64,000 bases of DNA from Petrosia ficiformis (GCA_947044365.1 OX345636.1:62617537-62681536), one strand, 5' to 3'; shown: positions 23,787 through 36,302, numbered from the stretch's first letter. The notes: generated from the letters alone by a model not told the origin. Made by a program: numbers and translations.

Positions 23787-24193
23787 ATGGCACGGAAAAA
23801 AAATGGCCGCCCATACATTTCAATTGCAAGTGATGAGCTGAAATCTCTGGTAATATATACAAATAAGTTTCTATACACACATGCCTGTTCATATCTAGTG
23901 TTTTTATGACTACCAATACCTTCTAGATGGCCGAAGATTATCGCTAAGGTAGAGAACCGGCGAGTGGCAAAACTGGCAAAATCTTCATCATATTATTATT
24001 ATTAATATTATTATTTTCCAGACAAATCATTTTTTTGTTTGTTGAACTATCACGATGATTCTAGCACCATTCCCGTCGCATTTATAGTAAAATTCTGGTC
24101 GTAAAGTATCGAGATGATATCTTCAGATACTATGAAAGAAGACAGTCTCAACGACTACAAAGATTTGATCTGGAATTGGACGCCATTTCCTAA
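23787..24193 (+). pseudogene. Small multi-exon gene fragment, copy A
   Basis: A possible first exon (23787-23849, donor GTAATA) encodes MARKKNGRPYISIASDELKS plus Leu, resembling the start of helix-turn-helix proteins with a GRP..I..+.L..L pattern. A second open patch near 23937-23982 reads IIAKVENRRVAKLAK, as expected for the rest of such a motif. A third, 24065-24193 after an acceptor-like TTCTAG, encodes 42 residues including RYYERRQSQRLQRFDLELDA. The same three patches remain readable in the inverted copy at 30380-30765, although the donor context is altered. Function is unknown; the HTH reading is tentative. Confidence 0.35.
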
Positions 24194-24620
24194 GTGGAAT
24201 TTAATTACGCATGCGCATTTGTATACTCTTAACATGGAAGCTGAAAAGGTGGAAGTGTTTGGCATTGTAATAACATTTGTGAGTTTGTGAGCAAATACTA
24301 ATAATGAATATAATAATTATTAATACTAAAGCAATTGTATAATAATATTGTATACTATGATAAGCATTGGAATACTGAATGGTTGACACAGTGACTGACA
24401 CTACTTCTTGTAGGACTGCAGACAGTGATGTAAGTGAATAAAGAATATACATCATCTGTAAGTGAAAGAGAATGATAATCAATACATAAATACAAAAGAC
24501 TGACCTTCATTGATGAACAAATTTTAATGCATTTTTGATTGCATGATTTCATAATGATATATAGTATTTCTGCAATCTACAAAAAAATATTCACATCGTT
24601 TAGAAAAAAAACAATAAAAA

Positions 24621-24926
24621 CAAGAATAATAAAAAACATTTTCAATAAAAATGAAAGAAGATGTAGGGATGTCAAAACCCAAAAAGCAAGCAAACAAGGT
24701 TGGGAAGCTAACTTAGGACCCAAAATTAAACAAACCACTTCCATATAACCCTACATAATTACAGCTCTTTGTACAGAGGTGTAAGTACTTATGTAGGGTT
24801 ATATGGAAGTGGTTTGTTTAATTTTGGGTCCTAAGTTAGCTTCCCAACCTTGTTTGCTTGCTTTTTGGGTTTTGACATCCCTACATCTTCTTTCATTTTT
24901 ATTGAAAATGTTTTTTATTATTCTTG
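24621..24926. repeat. Perfect hairpin, 138-bp arms
   Basis: 24621-24758 and 24789-24926 are exact reverse complements around a 30-base spacer. If transcribed it would form a 138-bp double-stranded RNA stem. Frames inside are by-products. Confidence 0.95.
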
Positions 24927-25065
24927 TCTATTTTTGGATAATCTATATAGGATACTAAAAATATATATATATTTTTGTATAATCCAGAAGGACTGGATAC
25001 CAAGGTTGGAATTTTCCGACCAGTGTTACCTATACACTTTCACCTAGTTGTGCACACTCATATAT

Positions 25066-25302
25066 GAGTCAATATTTGACCTATCAAGTACCATAGTGAA
25101 TTCCCAAATCCTTTCATTACAGTCCAGTACTGGAGAAAGACACTGCTTAAGAGTTGGATCTCACAATTTCAAAATATTTGTACTTGTGTTATCAGTCCGG
25201 AGTTGAAAGGTTCCACTTCCAATGAGCCAAACAGTTGATCTGTCTTCCAGTATATTCTTGGCTTCAATTTTCAATCCGAACAATCCTTTCTGTGTCGGCA
25301 AG
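25066..25302 (-). pseudogene. Unrecognised coding remnant
   Basis: One minus-strand frame stays open for about 45 codons (containing LFGLKIEAKNILEDRSTVWL), has one TGA near 25165, then continues about 35 codons to a stop near 25066 (CNERIWEFTMVLDRSNIDSY). The composition is protein-like. I do not recognise the family. A lysine-rich open patch lies upstream on the same strand at about 25470-25600 (TRKRKKKTGLMMKKEVPEKK, ending in an acidic tail), possibly the same gene. Confidence 0.35.
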
Positions 25303-25999
25303 GTAATTCAGTATTCCTGTTAGATGTTGAGCTTGGATATGTATATTTATCTCAGTAGTGATCCTCTAGATTATTGAGTATTGATGTGAAGTATGTATCT
25401 TAGAATACAGTAATTATAGTTCAAGATTAAGGCTCAGTTTGACATATCTATAGTACCATTACAGTGTGTCCTCAATGGAGGTAAGCATAAAGTTTCCATC
25501 CTCATCAAAATCAGCTAAAAGTTGGGATTTCTTCTTTTATTTCTTTTCTGGAACTTCCTTCTTCATCATCAGGCCTGTTTTTTTCTTACGCTTTCTTGTT
25601 TTTACACAATTGAACACTTCTCGTTATTTCTCTACCCTGTTGGCATGCTTTCACTAGAAATATAATATTATATACATAGTAATTAAAACGCGAATGTGTG
25701 GGCGGCATCTGTGCTGTGATTGGTCAGTACAAAACGATTGGTTTGCTTCTAATTAAAAATTGTGTTATAGTTTTTTAGTTACTAAATTTTTGGTTAGTTC
25801 TATTAAATACAGTAGGGTTTCATATAAGAATTTTGTTAGGGAGAGGAAAGTATCATTTATGCAAAGCAATCTGCCCCTATCAGTTTATGTTCCGTAGGAA
25901 AGATTATTAGACACTCATAGATTGCTTCTGCTGACTTTTTGGTTCCTGGCAAGCTTGTAGCTGACATGTTATAGCTTGGTAAAACACATTTCAACTCAA

Positions 26000-27050
26000 A
26001 ACTATGGGATGTATTGAAGGGTCTAGGAAGATGACTGTGTTAGTGTTACTTACAATATTTATTCATATTCAGTAATAAATATGTCATTAATTACCATTTT
26101 ATATTCCACTAAGCTAGTGAGATATCTTCATATAATAATTAGAATATATAAGAAAGAGGAAAATCACAAATTACTGTTGTAACTCATTTATGTTGATATC
26201 CTTGCAGACCCCTCTTTTGTTTTCTCGGCATTAAAAAAAAACCTTTTCCCATTTCAAGCACAGACATATGACTGTACTACAAACATTTCAGCCACCACTT
26301 TTTCCTGCACCACAACTATAATTATTTTTAATATGGAGTGCTATTTCCAGGAACTCAAAAGCCATTATGAGCTCTTTTAGGAACTATATCAATCAAAGTG
26401 ATCCTCCCCTTGTGACAAAAATAATACTAATGAGGATTCCACAATTTGTTGTCATCCCCTCTCAGAAAATTAGATTATAATCGTACCAACTACCCTTCAA
26501 AATGTGTGTGTGGAATGACTAACAGTGATGTTGAACATTTGTGGTGAAATCTATCTATCCATTGAGCTATATATAATAGTTAAGTTTGTCAAATTGTCAC
26601 AATAAACGAAATTAATGTTAGAATGGGTATGAATAGCAAATGACACCATAAATATTATTATAGGTAATTTCAACTTCTGTACAAAAGATTAAAATGTGAA
26701 AATATAGTTAGGTAACAACAAAGTATAATCACTTAATCATGTATGAGGTGTCTCAATTCAGTTTAAAAGCAGTTTTAATTATTTTTAATACACAGGTAAA
26801 TGTAGGAGTATATTATTAAAAAGTTGTTAATTTTATAGGAAAGATCAGATGAATGTAGTTTATAGTAATCTGTAGTAGTCAAAATTAATGCAATGGTTGT
26901 TTATAAAGTTGTTGTGTTTAGTAAATCTCGCATGCATTACATCCTCTCAACTACTAGCTGGCTGTATAAACAATCAGTACATCACTCATTCTCAAGTATT
27001 TATTGCTAAGCTGTCATCCAATTCATAAATTTTACAAATTAGTTATCACA
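26000..27050. other. Intergenic AT-rich DNA
   Basis: No coding potential or element structure was recognised. Confidence 0.5.
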
Positions 27051-27054
27051 TTAA

Positions 27055-27364
27055 CCCTTAGAGGACTGAGCTTGTTTTTCAAAATTCTTCCCGTTTCCAA
27101 CACTGGCAACTCTATTGCATATATTTTGGCCACCGTTCACTTTGTCTACCCAAAACTCTTCTCCTTTTCCGACATGGAGTACTACTTCTACCAACATGCT
27201 TACCCAGACTAGATAATCCCCAAGCGCTTCGTAGGATTGAATCAAATGCAGTGCTTTTGACAGGAACTGGGGCAAACAAAATGACCCCACTGCATGTTGG
27301 CACCAGCTACACCCTCAGTTTCAGGTTTTACAGCAAGGAAATGGCTCAGGCACCCACCAGAGTG
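27055..27364. mobile_element. Left half of a piggyBac-like MITE
   Basis: It begins after TTAA (27051-27054) with CCCTTAGAGGACTGA and follows the intact MITE at 29281-29879 for about 310 bases, then diverges at CACCCACCAGAG. The right end is missing. Confidence 0.8.
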
Positions 27365-28499
27365 TTAAACAATAGCTATCATTTAGCTGTTTCACATCAG
27401 TTAGTGCATTGTAGTGATTGACAAAAGTGGTGCTGCTTTTACTTAAGGTTTGATGATCTTCCAGGGATACTCTGACTGACTGTATTTGTCAGAGTTGTTG
27501 TAGTCTACAAGGATACTCTGACAAATTGGGTATTGGGAATTATGACAGTCCAAGAGTAATCCATTCACATTTACTTTAGTGTACAGGGGTACTTCAGCTG
27601 ACAGTGGAAGATGAGCAGGCATTCAACATATGATTAAAAACTGTCAGGGCTACTATGGTTTGTGGATACACTCTGCATGGATCCCTGGAAACTTAGACAT
27701 TCAAAAGTACTTGTTATTATGCATGCTGTCATTGGATATGACCACAGAGGAATATAGCAAATCACAAAGTAGAATTTGTAGCTTGAAATGTCAAGATATT
27801 CAACAAGATATGAAAATTGATAATCACACCTGCTATCTACACATACAAAACAAGCATCATTTCACCAAAATTAATCATAAAACAATGTATTTCTTCCTTT
27901 TCACTCCATTTTATAATACATGTATATAGTATACTTTCATTTAGGGTTTGAATGGCTAGGAGTTTTCTATACTCTACTAAAATGTATGTGGCTTAAAAAG
28001 ATGTTCACTGATATTTATTTAGTATTACGATTGCACAGTGAGGTAGAAAATGATCAGCAGCTACTAACTTGAATATTTCAATTTCCTATTCTCATTACTA
28101 TACACTGTAACAAGTTTATCAAAGTACTTCCAACAATAGACTACCTTCCAGTCCAGGCATCATGCTGAAATGTGCATGCGGAATATAATACACACAAGAA
28201 TTGCTGTTGACAGCTCCAGATTAACTGATTATTCCACTAGATTAACTGATTGTTCAGGCTAATCCTTATTCAAATACATGATTATTTTCACTGCATTGTA
28301 AAGACCCTATGATACATCTTAATCTGTAGCTAACTAAGTAGTCATTACGTGTCACTATGGTTCACATATTTTAAATATGGGTGTTTCCTATATTCTTATT
28401 TACAAATAATTTTAGTATAATTACATTACATTTAATGTTATTATCGCAATAATATTACACATTATAATTTTACACACTAAACAGAATTATTATTATATA

Positions 28500-28811
28500 A
28501 AGAATAATAAAAAACATTTTCAATAAAAATTAACGAAGATGTGGGGAGGTCAAAACCCAAAAAGCATGCGAACAAGGTTGGGAGGCTAACATAGGACCCA
28601 AAATTAAACAAACCACTTTCATAAAACCCTACATAAGTTCTTACACCGCATAAAGCAAATACAAAGAGCTGTACTTATGTAGGTTTATATGGAAGTGGTT
28701 TGTTTAATTTTGGGTCCTATGTTAGCCTCCCAACCTTGTTCGCATGCTTTTTGGGTTTTGACCTCCCTACATCTTTCATTTTTTATGGAAAATGTTTTTT
28801 TACTACTCTTG
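28500..28811. repeat. Hairpin relative with paired substitutions
   Basis: Arms 28500-28637 and 28674-28811 are a divergent copy of the 24621-24926 hairpin. Five differences from that copy occur at both partner positions and keep base pairing (for example ACTTAGG/CCTAAGT there, ACATAGG/CCTATGT here; GGAAGC/GCTTCC there, GGAGGC/GCCTCC here). A few other changes are unpaired. Confidence 0.9.
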
Positions 28812-29193
28812 TTTCCATTCATTTTTTTCTGAATGGTATGAATATTTTTTGTACATTGCAGAAATACTTGTGTAAGTTATATATCATGAAATCATACAAT
28901 CATATATTCATTAAAATTTGTTCATCAATGAAGGTCAGTACTAGTCATTGTATATATCATAATTTTATGCTTAACATATTCTTTCACTTACATATGATGT
29001 CTATTTTCTATTTCACTTAATCGAGCAGTCTTCAGTGCTAGTGTCACTGTGCCAACCATTCAGTATTCCAATGCTTATCATAGTATATACAATGGCTTAA
29101 TTATTATATTCATTATTATAATATTTCCTCACAAATGTTTTTACTATACATGACCAATGCAGCAAGCCCTTTCTCCTTTTCAGCTTCCATGTT

Positions 29194-30306
29194 GGGTAAA
29201 TAGAAAAGACAGACTACAGATCATGGATTACGGATCAGAATTAACTTTAATGTCTGCTAGATCATGTGACGTACATTAACCCTTAGAGCACTGAGCCTGT
29301 TTTTCAAAATTCTTCCCATTTCCAACACTGGCGACTCTATTGCATATAATTTGGCCACCGTTCACTTTCTCTACCCCAAACTTGGCTCCTTTTCCGACAT
29401 GGAGTACTACTTCCACCAACTTGCTTACCAGGACTCGAAAGTCCCCAAGCGCATCGTAGGATCAAATCAAATGCAGTGCTCTCCCTCTTTTGACTGGAAC
29501 AGGGGCTAACAAAATGACCCCACTGCATGTTGGCACCAGCTACACCCACGATTTCAGGTTTCACAGCAAGGAAAATGCCTCAGCTACCCACCAGAGGCCG
29601 TGGGCGGGGTCAAAAAAATGCTAAATTCGTCGGCAGCGAGGGGGCTGCGCCCCCTTCAAACCCCCACATTAACGGGGCGACACCCCCCTTTAAAATTCCC
29701 CCCGTAGTCGTTATTTAGGCCAAAGGGTGGCCGAAAAAACATCAACTTTTTTAGCCATGTTCATCAGCTTGTGCTTGATGCCAATTACAAGCATTTGGAC
29801 AGCTTCGTGTAGCCAGGAACAGACGGCAAACCACGTAGGGGTGAAATGTCACATATATGTGACATCAGTGCTCTAAGGGTTAAAATAAACCTAATAATAA
29901 TAATAATTAATAATAATTATATAATGCACACACTGTTTAAAATGTTTCAACAATGTCTGAGGGTGATGTAATAATTCTCTCGGGTCAACTGTAAAAATCG
30001 CCTTTCCCGTTCTTGATGCTTGATTCGTGTTGTAGAAATGTTGAACACAGGAAATAGGTACACGCTTAGCCCGAGCCGTCTGTGAAGGTGGCCAAAGTTA
30101 TAAGTTACCGAGCGCAGCGAGGCAGTAGGCCTATCATTGTTAGGTTATCATCAGAACAAGGTTATATATTTATAGAATGTTTTATTCTATTTACCGACCT
30201 GTTTATTATTTCAATGATGGAATAACCAGTCACATGATTTAATAGATATTAATATTATTTCTAATCTGTAATCCATGATTCGTAGTCCGTCTTTTCCATT
30301 TACCGT
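29194..30306. mobile_element. hAT-like element with 75-bp inverted ends
   Basis: TCCATGTT flanks it (29186-29193 and 30307-30314), and the uninterrupted site is seen in arm A of the inverted duplication (AACATGGAAG near 24233). The ends share GGGTAAAT.GAAAAGAC.GACTAC and continue inverted for about 75 bases. There is no transposase frame, and a piggyBac-like MITE is nested within it. The 8-bp duplication supports hAT. Confidence 0.85.
29281..29879. mobile_element. piggyBac-like MITE, complete
   Basis: Perfect 15-bp ends CCCTTAGAGCACTGA and TCAGTGCTCTAAGGG lie between TTAA target copies (29277-29280, 29880-29883). It contains a CpG-rich tongue (GAGGGGGCTGCGCCCCCTTC, about 29639-29658) and a 20-bp palindrome ATGTCACATATATGTGACAT at 29846-29865. 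It is non-coding and would depend on a transposase elsewhere. Confidence 0.9.
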
Positions 30307-30379
30307 TCCATGTTCCGAGTACACAAATGTGCATGCGTAATTGATTAGACATTGCTCGATTAATTAATACACTTATGAA

Positions 30380-30765
30380 TATGGCGTCCAATTTTAGATC
30401 AGACTTTTGTAGTTGTTGAGACTCTCTTCTTTCATAGTATCTGATGATATCATCTTGATACTTGTAGACTAGAATTTTACAATGAATACGACTGGAATGG
30501 TGCTAGAATCATTGTGATAGTTCAACAAACAAAAAAATGATTTGTCTGGAGAATCATAATAATAATTATAATTTTTTTTTATGATGAACATTTAGCCATT
30601 TGTTCCAAACGCCGGTTCTCTACCTTAAAGAGGATCTCTAGCTGTCTAGAAGATGTTGTTAGTCATAAAAACACTAGATATGATTATGTATGTGTGTATT
30701 AAAACCTATCTGTATTTATTACCAGAGATTTCTTTTTTTTCGGTGCCATCCCTACATAGGGAGTA
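30380..30765 (-). pseudogene. Small multi-exon gene fragment, copy B
   Basis: This is the inverted counterpart of 23787-24193. The first exon has lost most of its codons, but LEILFKVENRRLEQMAKCSS and a patch with KILVYKYQDDIIRYYERR are open and clearly related to copy A, with mostly amino-acid-changing differences. Confidence 0.35.
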
Positions 30766-30799
30766 CAACCATACTCTCTGATAAACAGTCATAAGGCTA

Positions 30800-31780
30800 A
30801 CATGTAATTTTAAACTACATGTATTAAATGTAGCTCTTAAAATATCTAATGGGAAGCTGAAAACACACATGTTAGTCAAGTGATAGTGAACATGTATAAC
30901 CTCAAATTTAATAAAATACTTTTAAAAACAAAAATGTGATGTGAATTTTGGAGTGAAATTTAGGAGTGATAAAACACCTGCATGAGGTGTCCAATTTGTT
31001 CTTAAGTGCAAGCAATAATTCCCTCTAACCTACCTCATGTACATTAAACTACTGAATAAGGTTATTATAATGAAGTAGTAAGAACCAGTGGGATATAGTT
31101 AGTAGGACTGGAATGGATCCTTTCTTTTACTATTTGGATACCCATTCACAAATATCAACTGCTTTGGATGTTTATAGAAGCAGTATTGGTGTTATTACAG
31201 AATTCTGCACTCTTCAATATCAAAAGGCTGTTTGTTAACATGGAGCTAGACGCTTACCTAACAAAGCAATTTTGATTTCACGTTTGATTTCTGCACATGC
31301 ACAAAACATTAAACAAAGTGGATGCTCAGTTCACCATATTATAGTATTAGTAGAATGTACTTTTGTATACAGTTATAAAATACCACTATAGAATGTTTGA
31401 AATCATTGGATACTCTCAACAGAAATACACTATTGCACTATTGAAAACATGGATGTTTGTTTAATTACTTAGTGCATTAGACCAAATACAATTCTGAAAC
31501 CTTCATTATAATATAACACAAAAAAGTACTTTGTATTTAAATATGTACTTCACTTACAAGTTTCTTCTTTTCACGACTAGTTAAAAGAGGTTGTGTCATT
31601 ATCACAGATTATTTAATCACTTTACTGAAGGTGAAACCAAGTAACTATCTATGAAGCAAATAAAGTAACCATGACAACATGCTTGGTATTAGAAATCATG
31701 AATACCATAACAGCATTTAACAACATCAAATGTTTATTCAAATTGCAGCTTTCTTAATCAAAATGATTATTCAGATATAT
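30800..31780. other. Intergenic AT-rich DNA
   Basis: No coding region, element end or RNA gene was recognised. Confidence 0.5.
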
Positions 31781-31786
31781 TCAGAC

Positions 31787-32111
31787 TAGTGTTGTTTTAG
31801 TATAACCATGATCAACACTTTTAGTTATAGTTATAGTATATCTAGTTTATTACAATTTTAGTCAGAGTTAGAGTTAATTGACGAAAACAATTTCAAGCTA
31901 ACTAAAAGGGTTTTAGTTTTATTTAACAAAATAACAGTGCCCATTATTGGCAAATTGTCTTTGTAGTTAGTTATGTCTATAACTAACTACAATGCAAAAT
32001 TGTTAATATTGGTTATAGTTATTGCTCTAGACCTGTAATTTAGTTATAGTTTAAGTAAAAAGTAACTAAATAGGGTTTCAGATATGGTTGTAATTAACTA
32101 CAACAACAGTA
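31787..32111. mobile_element. hAT-like MITE with perfect 8-bp TSD
   Basis: ATTCAGAC flanks both sides (31779-31786 and 32112-32119). The ends are TAGTGTTGTTTTAG and the complement of TACTGTTGTTGTAG. The interior is rich in TTAGTTATAG units and non-coding. Confidence 0.85.
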
Positions 32112-32735
32112 ATTCAGACATATGTCCGCTTTTTATTTCTCATCTTTAAGTTGTTTCTATTGAAATACATGTATTAAATAGGTGAACACTTTGCTGTAAC
32201 TACTAGATGTTTGTACAATTAAAGTATTTGTATTATCCATTCTGTTGTATATAAGACAAGAATGCCTCTGATATATGAAGCAGGAGAGATTATATTTATA
32301 CACATTTTGTTTTTGCATTTGCATAAACAATAAATGAATAACAGAATATCAAAAAACACAATGAATATCTAAATACAAAAATAGGTGAATATCCAGATAG
32401 ATGAACAAATACTAATCCATAATATAAACAGCAGAAAAAACATATCAATTAACATACCAAAATCAAAGTAATCAAGGGATTATCTGATGAACACTGCCTT
32501 CCTAAAGAAACCTCCAATGTAATATAAGATGAACAGAACCTGCAGAGATGTACAGTTTAGATACCAACACTGAGTATGTAATTACTTTAGTGCTTAAGTA
32601 GTCTGTTATTGTCACTACATCTCTTCACAAGAAGGACAAAGTGTCTGTTATTATTATAGTACTCATTCTAATAAATGGAAATATGTAAGGCTGTAATTAA
32701 CATCAAAACGTGATCCTTCTTCCTTCATGTGAAGA

Positions 32736-32918
32736 CCAGTAAATGACCTGTAAATGAACTGTAACATAATTTGTCATTTGAACTGGTCATCATGTATATG
32801 TACATAATGGGTGCTTATTTTCTCAGCAATTCCAGACCAGTAAATGAAATGTAACATAATTTGTCATTTGAACTGGTCATCATGTATATGTACATAATGG
32901 GTGCTTATTTTCTCAGCC
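32736..32918. repeat. 90-bp tandem duplication
   Basis: GTAACATAATTTGTCATTTG occurs at 32761 and 32851, and the surrounding 85-90 bases are nearly identical. Confidence 0.9.
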
Positions 32919-32959
32919 ATTGATTAATTGTGGATGCTTATTTATTTTGTTTGTGTGTT

Positions 32960-34780
32960 AATGCCATTTAGCGATGAAGATGGCTCTTTTTTCGAAATTT
33001 CAGAACTTTTGATAGTAACAGGGAAGATTGGACACAATACATAGAGAGAATAGATTATTTCTTGCAAGCTAATGGAATAACAGCTGCTGATAGGAACTGA
33101 GCTATATTCCTGACTACCATAGGTCCAGAAGTGTACAAGACATTAATTAAGGAATCTAATTACTCCATTTATAATAGGAGATTTGTCATATACAGAGCTA
33201 GTTGCATCAATGCAGTTGTACTATAGTCCCAGGCCATCTGAGATCATACAGTGTTTTAAATTTAATAGTTGGTTTTGTCGTCCAGGGGAGTCAGTGTCTA
33301 CATTAATAGCTGAGCTGAGAGGTTTGGCAGAATTTTGTAACTTTGAAGGAACTCCAGAGGTGATGCTGAGAGACAGATTAGTGTGAGGAATTAATGATGA
33401 ACATATTCAAGGTTGTTTGTTATCAGAGGAAATATTAACATTCAAAAAACCTTTGGCAATCGTCCAGGGATTGGAGGCAGCCGCAAAAAATATAAAAATA
33501 TTACAAAGGCAGGATTACTGTTCAAATGGAGCTATTCAATCAGGCTAGGTTCACAAAATGAATATGTAAAGTGTCACAACTGTGTTAAAACTGGTCATAT
33601 CCATAAAGTATGCTGTGGTCATATGAAGGTTGTGCTATTACCCCAAATCACATTCCAAATCAAGGAATTAGTGACTGACGATATGGAAGGAGCTTCTGAA
33701 ATGAATGATTGCTCGCAATTGGTTGTGTGTATTTCCTTTAGATTGGAAGGAGATACGTGGTCTACAAAACAGGTCTCTTCAGAATATCATGCTGGAGTGT
33801 TGAAAGAGGGTTTGAGCCCATTGAAAGGTTTTGAAGTAACAATACATATGGAAGACAGTGCAAAGCCTTGTATTTGTAAAGCTAGAACGGTGCCATAATC
33901 AATTCATACAATGGTTGAGAAGAACTAGATCGTCTGAGAAGAGAAGGTATCTCTGAACCCATTCACATTTCTGACTGGGCACAGCCCAGTCAGAAAGGTG
34001 AATAGGTTCACACCATAGTCAGAGTGGTGAAGAGTGAGAATCTGTGGCAACTTCAAGATGATGATTAATCAAGTATCCAAGTTGGATCACTACCCGATTC
34101 CAAAGATTGAAGATCTCTTTACCAACCTGTCAGGTGGTCAGAAGTTCTCTAAGCATGATATGAGTCAAGCCCCTATCAGTATTTGCTGTTAGATACTAAA
34201 TCTAAAAACAATGTTGTGATCAACACGCAATGAGGTCTCTTTCAATTATTATAATAGATTACCATTTGGAATTTCATCTGCTACAGAGATATTCCAGAGA
34301 ACTATGGAAAATAACCTCCATGGTGTTCCAAGAGTTGTCTTCTACTTTAAGGATATATTTTCCTGGTGTTAACGATGAATATCACTTGTCAAATTTGAAG
34401 GAAGCTCTGAAAAGACAGGAGGACAATGGTCTTCCACTAAAAGAGCAAATGCGACTGCATGATATCATTGATTGCTTACTTAGGTTATTAAATTCATCTT
34501 CAGGGACTGCACCTGACTTCGTTAAATGAACATGGTTCTGTTGCTTCACAAGCATTGTACTTTATTCAATGTTGGGGATTAACGCTATCTATGTATGAAT
34601 GTTTTAAGTCTACTTCAGAACTTGGGAATGCAGATGCCATGAGCAGACTACTTTTACCTGATCAGCTTCAGGAGACCCCAAATCCAACTGAAATTGTATT
34701 AGTATTGGATCAACTAAAAGACACACCACTAACTGCAGCTGAGGTGAAAAATATAACCATTAAGGACAGATAACACTCCA
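32960..34780 (+). pseudogene. Decayed Ty3/gypsy-type retrotransposon (gag-pol remnant)
   Basis: Scattered plus-strand patches appear in element order. The gag start contains REDWTQYIERIDYFLQANGI (about 33015-33080). The capsid region includes GESVSTLIAELRGLAEFCNF and RDRLV (to 33385). A zinc knuckle CHNCVKTGHIHKVC is near 33572. Reverse-transcriptase pieces include DHYPIPKIEDLFTNLSGGQK (about 34088), a LPFGISSA motif and a corrupted YxDD box reading YFKD (34340-34360). There are many stops and frameshifts and no LTRs, so it is old. It is a different lineage from the element at 35961. Confidence 0.75.
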
Positions 34781-35019
34781 GAGTCCTACAATTCACTTTG
34801 TGTGTCTGGCCAGATCACTGTGATAACCCTAAGTTGAGAATTTCTTAGATGGAATAGAATTAAACACTACATTCCTGCACCACATCACCGAGCCTCTAAT
34901 GGACTATTATACGTCATAAAATATATATTACATATAACAAATGAAATATATTTATATAATTAATGTGAATATTATTTTGAGCACCATTGCAGTTAAATAA
35001 TAAATTTTTATTTAGTCCA

Positions 35020-35958
35020 TGTAAAGCGTGGGCTCCATCTTCCACACTGAGACTTATTGGATGGATGCTCTCGGTACTGCAAATGTTAATTTCGTTCATA
35101 CCCAACCCATAATCTTTCCATTACGCTTTCCCCTTTTCATTGAAAGTGTTTCACCCAATTTCTGCAAAAACACATTTGCTTCACTGCCCATCATTCTATC
35201 CACAGACCAACAAAAACGAGTGAAAGAAGCTCTACTGTTGTCACAGGCAGATGAATATTTCGGGGATAACAGTTTGTATATGATTGGGCATCAGTATCCA
35301 CTACATTAATATAGAACAATGCCTCAGTTTGAGTAAGCCAGACTCCCCATAACCCCAAGGTCTGCTCTCAAAGCTGGGTGATGCGTTAGCTTCTCCCACA
35401 ATTGTCTCTTATGTCACTTGGCTCCAAACTAGTGTACCTAAAGCATCTCTAGCTTCATTGGGTTGTTGAGTAATCAATCTACATTTATTACAGGACAAAT
35501 CACGAGCCAAATCAAAAGAAGAGCCACCACCATCAAAAACTGCTGGTGTATTAAATAACAGCTTCTTGCAAAAGCGTCCCAAAATTTTTGCACAAATAAA
35601 TCTATTTGTCAAACGTAAAACAGTGAGCTATGATGATATGTTCTCATTTTTAGCTCCAAACATGGTTTCTTGAAGCACTGGACTAATTTGATCAAAAATG
35701 CAACAATATTTCTAACCGAATAACTGGTTCTTAGTTTCAAGTTTCAATTTCAAATTCTCTCTTGCTTGTACAATAACACCAGTAGCTTCCCTAGAAATTG
35801 AATAAGATGACATAGCCTTTTCAGTGGGATTGATCAGTCCCAAACCCCTCATTCTGGCCTGGAAGAGAATAAGGTTTTTTTCCCAAAGGAAGAGATTTCA
35901 CACCCATGAACAGCAGGTAGAAACTTCAAGCTATTGCTCTCTCAAGATCAGAAAACTG
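35020..35958 (-). pseudogene. C-terminal half of a non-LTR-like reverse-transcriptase element
   Basis: This is the second part of the frame broken by the gypsy insertion at 35961. Readable patches include RMRGLGLINPTEKAMSSYSI (about 35815-35875), RFICAKILGRFCKKLLFNTP and SSFDLARDLSCNKCRLITQQ (35450-35600). The extreme C-terminus has GSEANVFLQKLGETLSMKRG and TKLTFAV near 35050-35190. The order and motifs match a reverse-transcriptase protein family that recurs in cnidarian and sponge genomes. Frameshifts and stops make it inactive. Confidence 0.6.
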
Positions 35959-35960
35959 AG

Positions 35961-36236
35961 TGTAATGAGGCCAACTTATAGACCTCATCATTGGACTTGA
36001 AGTGTTAACTTACCTTACAGACCTCATAATTGTACTCATATGTGTTAACTATATCTTATCATCTGTACCTTATACCTTTTTGTTAGACAGTACCTTACTT
36101 TTGTTAGTTGTTCTTTTGTTTGCTATATTCTATTTAAGTTGTGTAATTCTTAGTCATGTGGTTGTTGAATACAGTTCTAAACTCTCTTTAACTCTGTCAA
36201 TAATATTCTGTTACGTGGTGAGACCACACCACTACA
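35961..36236 (+). repeat. 5' LTR of the gypsy element
   Basis: It starts TGTAATGAGGCC and ends CACTACA, followed at once by the primer-binding-site-like TTGGCACAGTGGG. It is 276 bp long and differs from the 3' copy at four sites. Confidence 0.95.
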
Positions 36237-36302
36237 TTGGCACAGTGGGTAGGATCCTGACTTCTTCTGTTTACTTCTGATCAGCTACTAGCAAAGTGAA
36301 CT

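Larger units (their letters stand above)
23755..30790. repeat. Large inverted duplication with hairpins at the inner ends
   Basis: Arm A (23755-24926) matches the reverse complement of arm B (30790 down to 28500), from AGAGAGTA.GGTAGTACTC-type outer edges, through an ACTATGAAAGAAGA stretch and AACATGGA(AG), to the inner hairpins. Arm B is longer because a hAT-like element (29194-30306) inserted into it. About 3.6 kb of unique DNA separates the arms. Similarity is high but well short of identity. Confidence 0.85.

Noticed and set aside
24201..24552. Overlapping minus-strand frames of 65-93 codons
   Set aside because: They are antisense to the inverted-duplication arm and are not maintained in the other arm.
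36002..36280. Hydrophobic 92-codon frame resembling a membrane protein
   Set aside because: It lies within the LTR and is repeated at 40650 in the other LTR.
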